A DNA stretch of 33,686 nt from an uncultured Bacilli bacterium (GTDB lineage: Bacteria; Bacillota_I; Bacilli_A; RF39; UBA660), in NCBI GenBank assembly GCA_944368875.1, contig CALVXF010000052.1:1-33686 (forward strand), given 5' to 3'. Positions 31,246-33,686 of the stretch are shown one piece after another. Position 1 is the first letter of the stretch; each line of letters begins with the position of its first letter. Position numbers and translations under genes: made by a program. The notes under the pieces were generated by a model, which was given only the letters and a program-made list of their open reading frames with translations, did no database searches and was not told the DNA's origin.

Positions 31246-32992
31246 ACTCTAACACAGCTTTAATTCTTCTAATACCTGCACTACTAGCTTCTTCTTTTTT
31301 TATTTTAAAATGTCCTAGTTCACTAGTATTAGATACATGTGGTCCTCCACAAAGTTCTTTTGACACATCACCAATTTGATAAACTGTAACAATATCTGGA
31401 TAACGTTCAATAAACATACACTCTGCTCCACTTTTTAAAGCCTCTTCTTTACGCATTTCTAGTTTTACAACTGGAATAGCTTCCTTAATCCATTTGTTAA
31501 CTAAAGCTTCTACTTCATTTTTTTCTTCTTCAGTCATTTTATGATCACATGGAAAATCAAAACGCATACGTTCAACAGTTATATTTGAACCTTTTTGATG
31601 AACAGATGGTCCTAGCACTTTTTTTAAAGCCGCATTTAATAAATGGGTTGCAGTGTGATATTTTGTTTCAACTATACTATCTCCAGCAAGACCACCTTTA
31701 AACTTTTGCTCTGAACCAGCACGGGATAAAGCTTGATGAGCTTTAAACTTTTCATCAAACCCAACAATATCTACTTCTAAGTTTTTTTCTTTAGCTAACT
31801 CTATTGTTAATTCAATTGGAAACCCATAAGTATCATAAAGTTTAAATGCTAAATCTTTATTTATCTTACCATCGGTTATATCGACAGTCAGTTTTTCAAA
31901 CTCTTTTAATCCCTTTTCTAAAGTGCGATTAAATTTAACTTTTTCATTTTTTAAAACATCTAGAACAACACTTCTATTTTCTTTAATTTCACTATAATAT
32001 TTTTCATATTGCTCCATAATTTTCATCGCAATTTGTTGTTCCCAATCAGAATTAATATCAATATTTAGTTTTTTAGCATGTCTTATTGCTCTTCTAATCA
32101 ATCTTCTTAAAATATAGCCTTGATCAGTATTAGAAGGCTTAATACCCGCAGGATCAGCACTTATAAAAACAGCAGTTCTAATGTGATCAGCAATAATACG
32201 CATGCTTTTTTCATTACCTTCATATGGTAGCGAAGCAATTTCACTAATTAAATTAATAATTGGTTTCCATATACTAGACTGATAGTTATCATTAACTCCT
32301 TCTAAAATCGCAACTGTTCTTTCAACTCCCATACCAGTATCAACATTCTTCTTAGGTAATTCTGTGATAGAACTATCTTCATGCTTATAATATTGCATGA
32401 AAACGTCATTCCAAATTTCCACCCAACGTTCATCACTAGGATCAAACACTTCAGGAATAGGATCATCACTTCTAAAATAAAACATTTCAGTATCAGGACC
32501 ACATGGACCTGTTTCCCCAGCTATCCAAAAATTATCACTACTTGTTTTCGCAATACGTTCTTTCTTTATTCCTAAACTAAGCCATATATTATAAGCTTCT
32601 GTATCTTCAGGTAAAATATCATTACCCGCAAAAACAGTTACTGCTAATCTATCAACAGGAATTTTTAAAACATCTGTTAAAAATTCATAACTCCAAGTAA
32701 TAGCTTCTTTTTTAAAATAATCACCTAAACTCCAATTCCCTAACATTTCAAAAAAAGTATGGTGATATGTATCTCCTATATTATCTAAATCATTAGTTCT
32801 AATACATTTTTGATAATCACAAAGTCTTGTACCATATGGATGAGGTTCACCCATTAAATAAGGAATTAATGGTTGCATACCAGCTGTATTAAATAAAACA
32901 CTAGGATCATTTTCTGGCACTACTGGAGCACTGGGAATTTGTCTATGTCCTTTACTGACAAAAAAATCAATATACAAATCTTTTAAATTCAT
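31244..32992 (-). CDS. alaS: Compact alanyl-tRNA synthetase
   Basis: A 582-aa enzyme; ordinary bacterial AlaRS is about 870. The class II aminoacylation core is complete: motif 2 with RTNDLDNIGDTYHHTFFEMLG (landmarks RTND, GDTYHH), DTGMGVER as motif 3, and the helical tRNA-binding part to about residue 415. The editing domain follows almost at once, with zinc motifs HTATH (446-450) and CGGPH (548-552). The barrel segment of about 100 residues normally between core and editing domain is missing, and the protein stops right after the editing domain, so the C-Ala domain is missing too. Ends and motifs are intact, so it reads as a natural short form, not a frameshift. GGAGGG at the end of the kinase gene is its ribosome site. 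Confidence 0.95.
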   Translation of the reverse strand: MNLKDLYIDFFVSKGHRQIPSAPVVPENDPSVLFNTAGMQPLIPYLMGEPHPYGTRLCDYQKCIRTNDLDNIGDTYHHTFFEMLGNWSLGDYFKKEAITWSYEFLTDVLKIPVDRLAVTVFAGNDILPEDTEAYNIWLSLGIKKERIAKTSSDNFWIAGETGPCGPDTEMFYFRSDDPIPEVFDPSDERWVEIWNDVFMQYYKHEDSSITELPKKNVDTGMGVERTVAILEGVNDNYQSSIWKPIINLISEIASLPYEGNEKSMRIIADHIRTAVFISADPAGIKPSNTDQGYILRRLIRRAIRHAKKLNIDINSDWEQQIAMKIMEQYEKYYSEIKENRSVVLDVLKNEKVKFNRTLEKGLKEFEKLTVDITDGKINKDLAFKLYDTYGFPIELTIELAKEKNLEVDIVGFDEKFKAHQALSRAGSEQKFKGGLAGDSIVETKYHTATHLLNAALKKVLGPSVHQKGSNITVERMRFDFPCDHKMTEEEKNEVEALVNKWIKEAIPVVKLEMRKEEALKSGAECMFIERYPDIVTVYQIGDVSKELCGGPHVSNTSELGHFKIKKEEASSAGIRRIKAVLE

Positions 32993-32993
32993 T

Positions 32994-33542
32994 TTATCCC
33001 TCCATCATTTTAACTAATTTATCATTTAATTGTTCTAAAGTTCCATCATTTGTTATTTCATAGTCATAATTATGATAATTATCTAGCGCTATTTCACTAG
33101 GATGATTTTGTTGTTCCAAAGTTAGACCATTATCAAAATCAGGACGTATAATATGAATCGTTTTAACATTTTCAAAACTTTCTTTAATTAAATCAATTTC
33201 TTTAGGAAATCTAGCATCGCTAATCGTAATAACATCAAAAAACAAATTATAGACTTTAATATCCTCAATCATTCTTTTAATAAAAAATTCATCACCTAAT
33301 TTTTCACGAATAATATTAGTTCCTAATTGTTGTAGTAATTCGCGTGGTTTTGTCTCTTCACTACCATCCCAATTACTAATTTTTTTAGCATAATCTTTAA
33401 TGTAATTGCCATAGCATAAATCAACATGCTTTAAATTATGCTTCACACAATAATCATGAATCATCAAAGCTAACGTTGTTTTACCATGACGAGCTTTACC
33501 GCATATAATATAAATTTTAGCATTATCTTTTTTTAATTCCAT
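32994..33542 (-). CDS. Deoxynucleoside monophosphate kinase-like P-loop protein
   Basis: A 182-aa cytoplasmic P-loop kinase. Walker A is GKARHGKT (about residues 15-22), and the phrase ITISDARFPKEIDLIKE (about 105-121) is typical of the dNMP kinase family known from phages and some Bacillota; a later IHIIRPDFDN fits its lid/substrate region. The likely reaction is phosphate transfer from ATP to a (deoxy)nucleoside monophosphate, but the substrate cannot be told. GGGAGG precedes the ATG. It is the first gene after the T-box leader, with one base between its stop and alaS, so its expression follows alanyl-tRNA charging. Confidence 0.75.
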   Translation of the reverse strand: MELKKDNAKIYIICGKARHGKTTLALMIHDYCVKHNLKHVDLCYGNYIKDYAKKISNWDGSEETKPRELLQQLGTNIIREKLGDEFFIKRMIEDIKVYNLFFDVITISDARFPKEIDLIKESFENVKTIHIIRPDFDNGLTLEQQNHPSEIALDNYHNYDYEITNDGTLEQLNDKLVKMMEG

Positions 33543-33556
33543 AATTCCTCCCTAAA

Positions 33557-33686
33557 TAAAAACCACAACTTTTCTAGGAACGAAAAGCCGTGGTACCATC
33601 CTAATTAAACTTAATTAAATAACGAGTTTCCCCGGCTAGTTTTGCTAGCACTCCGAAGTAGCAATTTAATAACGCTTTACTTGTTT
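33557..33686 (-). promoter_or_regulatory. T-box riboswitch (3' part) of the kinase-alaS operon
   Basis: On the minus strand the T-box core AGGATGGTACCACGG lies at 33602-33588; its TGGT would pair with the ACCA end of uncharged tRNA. The downstream terminator is visible: CCAC/GTGG and CTTTTC/GAAAAG (33563-33593) followed by a U run. Just upstream are two small hairpins (ACTtcggAGT and GCTAGcaaaaCTAGC) that fit the stem III region. Stem I with the specifier codon lies beyond the window, so alanine specificity is inferred from alaS and from the discriminator match. Confidence 0.9.

Overview
The window looks like a piece of the chromosome of a low-GC Bacillota bacterium of the Bacilli side, plausibly a small-genome, gut-type lineage such as the uncultured relatives of Erysipelotrichia or RF39; the lineage is an inference and was not tested. 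The DNA is very AT-rich, Shine-Dalgarno sites are strong (AAGGAGG type), promoters fit the sigma-A consensus, and several genes end in TGA, so the standard bacterial code applies rather than the mycoplasma code. Peptidoglycan and division genes are present, so the cell is walled. Almost everything lies on the minus strand. I see no insertion sequence, prophage, CRISPR array, tRNA or 5S/16S/23S rRNA gene.

Read along the minus strand from the right edge: a T-box leader (its 5' part outside the window) precedes a small P-loop nucleotide kinase and a compact alanyl-tRNA synthetase. A lone plus-strand metallopeptidase gene follows. Next comes ireB-ruvX-yrzB(DUF1292)-mltG-trmR, then a membrane protein of unknown function, two U32-family genes (trhP type), and greA. 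This keeps the Bacillus alaS-yrzL-yrrK-yrzB-yrrL-yrrM-yrrN-yrrO-greA order and joins cell-wall, tRNA-wobble and transcription functions. Then come a solitary prepilin-like gene, tig (trigger factor), and a tightly overlapped set of cysteine desulfurase, pentapeptide-repeat protein and amidoligase-like protein, followed by a dicarboxylate/amino-acid symporter.

The middle holds the division cluster murG-murB-ftsQ(divIB)-ftsA-ftsZ. Next is a surface-polysaccharide O-acylation set (a DUF4358-like lipoprotein, MBOAT acyltransferase, DHHW protein), a Cys-containing membrane protein, and a short transcript with a 32-codon ORF whose ribosome-binding site is the loop of a perfect 12-bp hairpin. After it come gpsB, rnpB (RNase P RNA), rodZ-like, pgsA, recA (with a consensus SOS box) and rny, again Bacillus order but without cinA.

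The left end has a small Tyr/Asn-rich plus-strand protein divergent from an M29 aminopeptidase across an 18-bp perfect palindrome, a degenerate polysaccharide-deacetylase-like membrane protein, and a gene cut by the window edge. The most interesting points are the hairpin-locked small ORF with alternative pairings, the structured start of mltG, the shortened AlaRS, the desulfurase/pentapeptide/amidoligase operon, the duplicated lipoprotein domain and the inactive-looking deacetylase. No single item is clearly a wholly new system.
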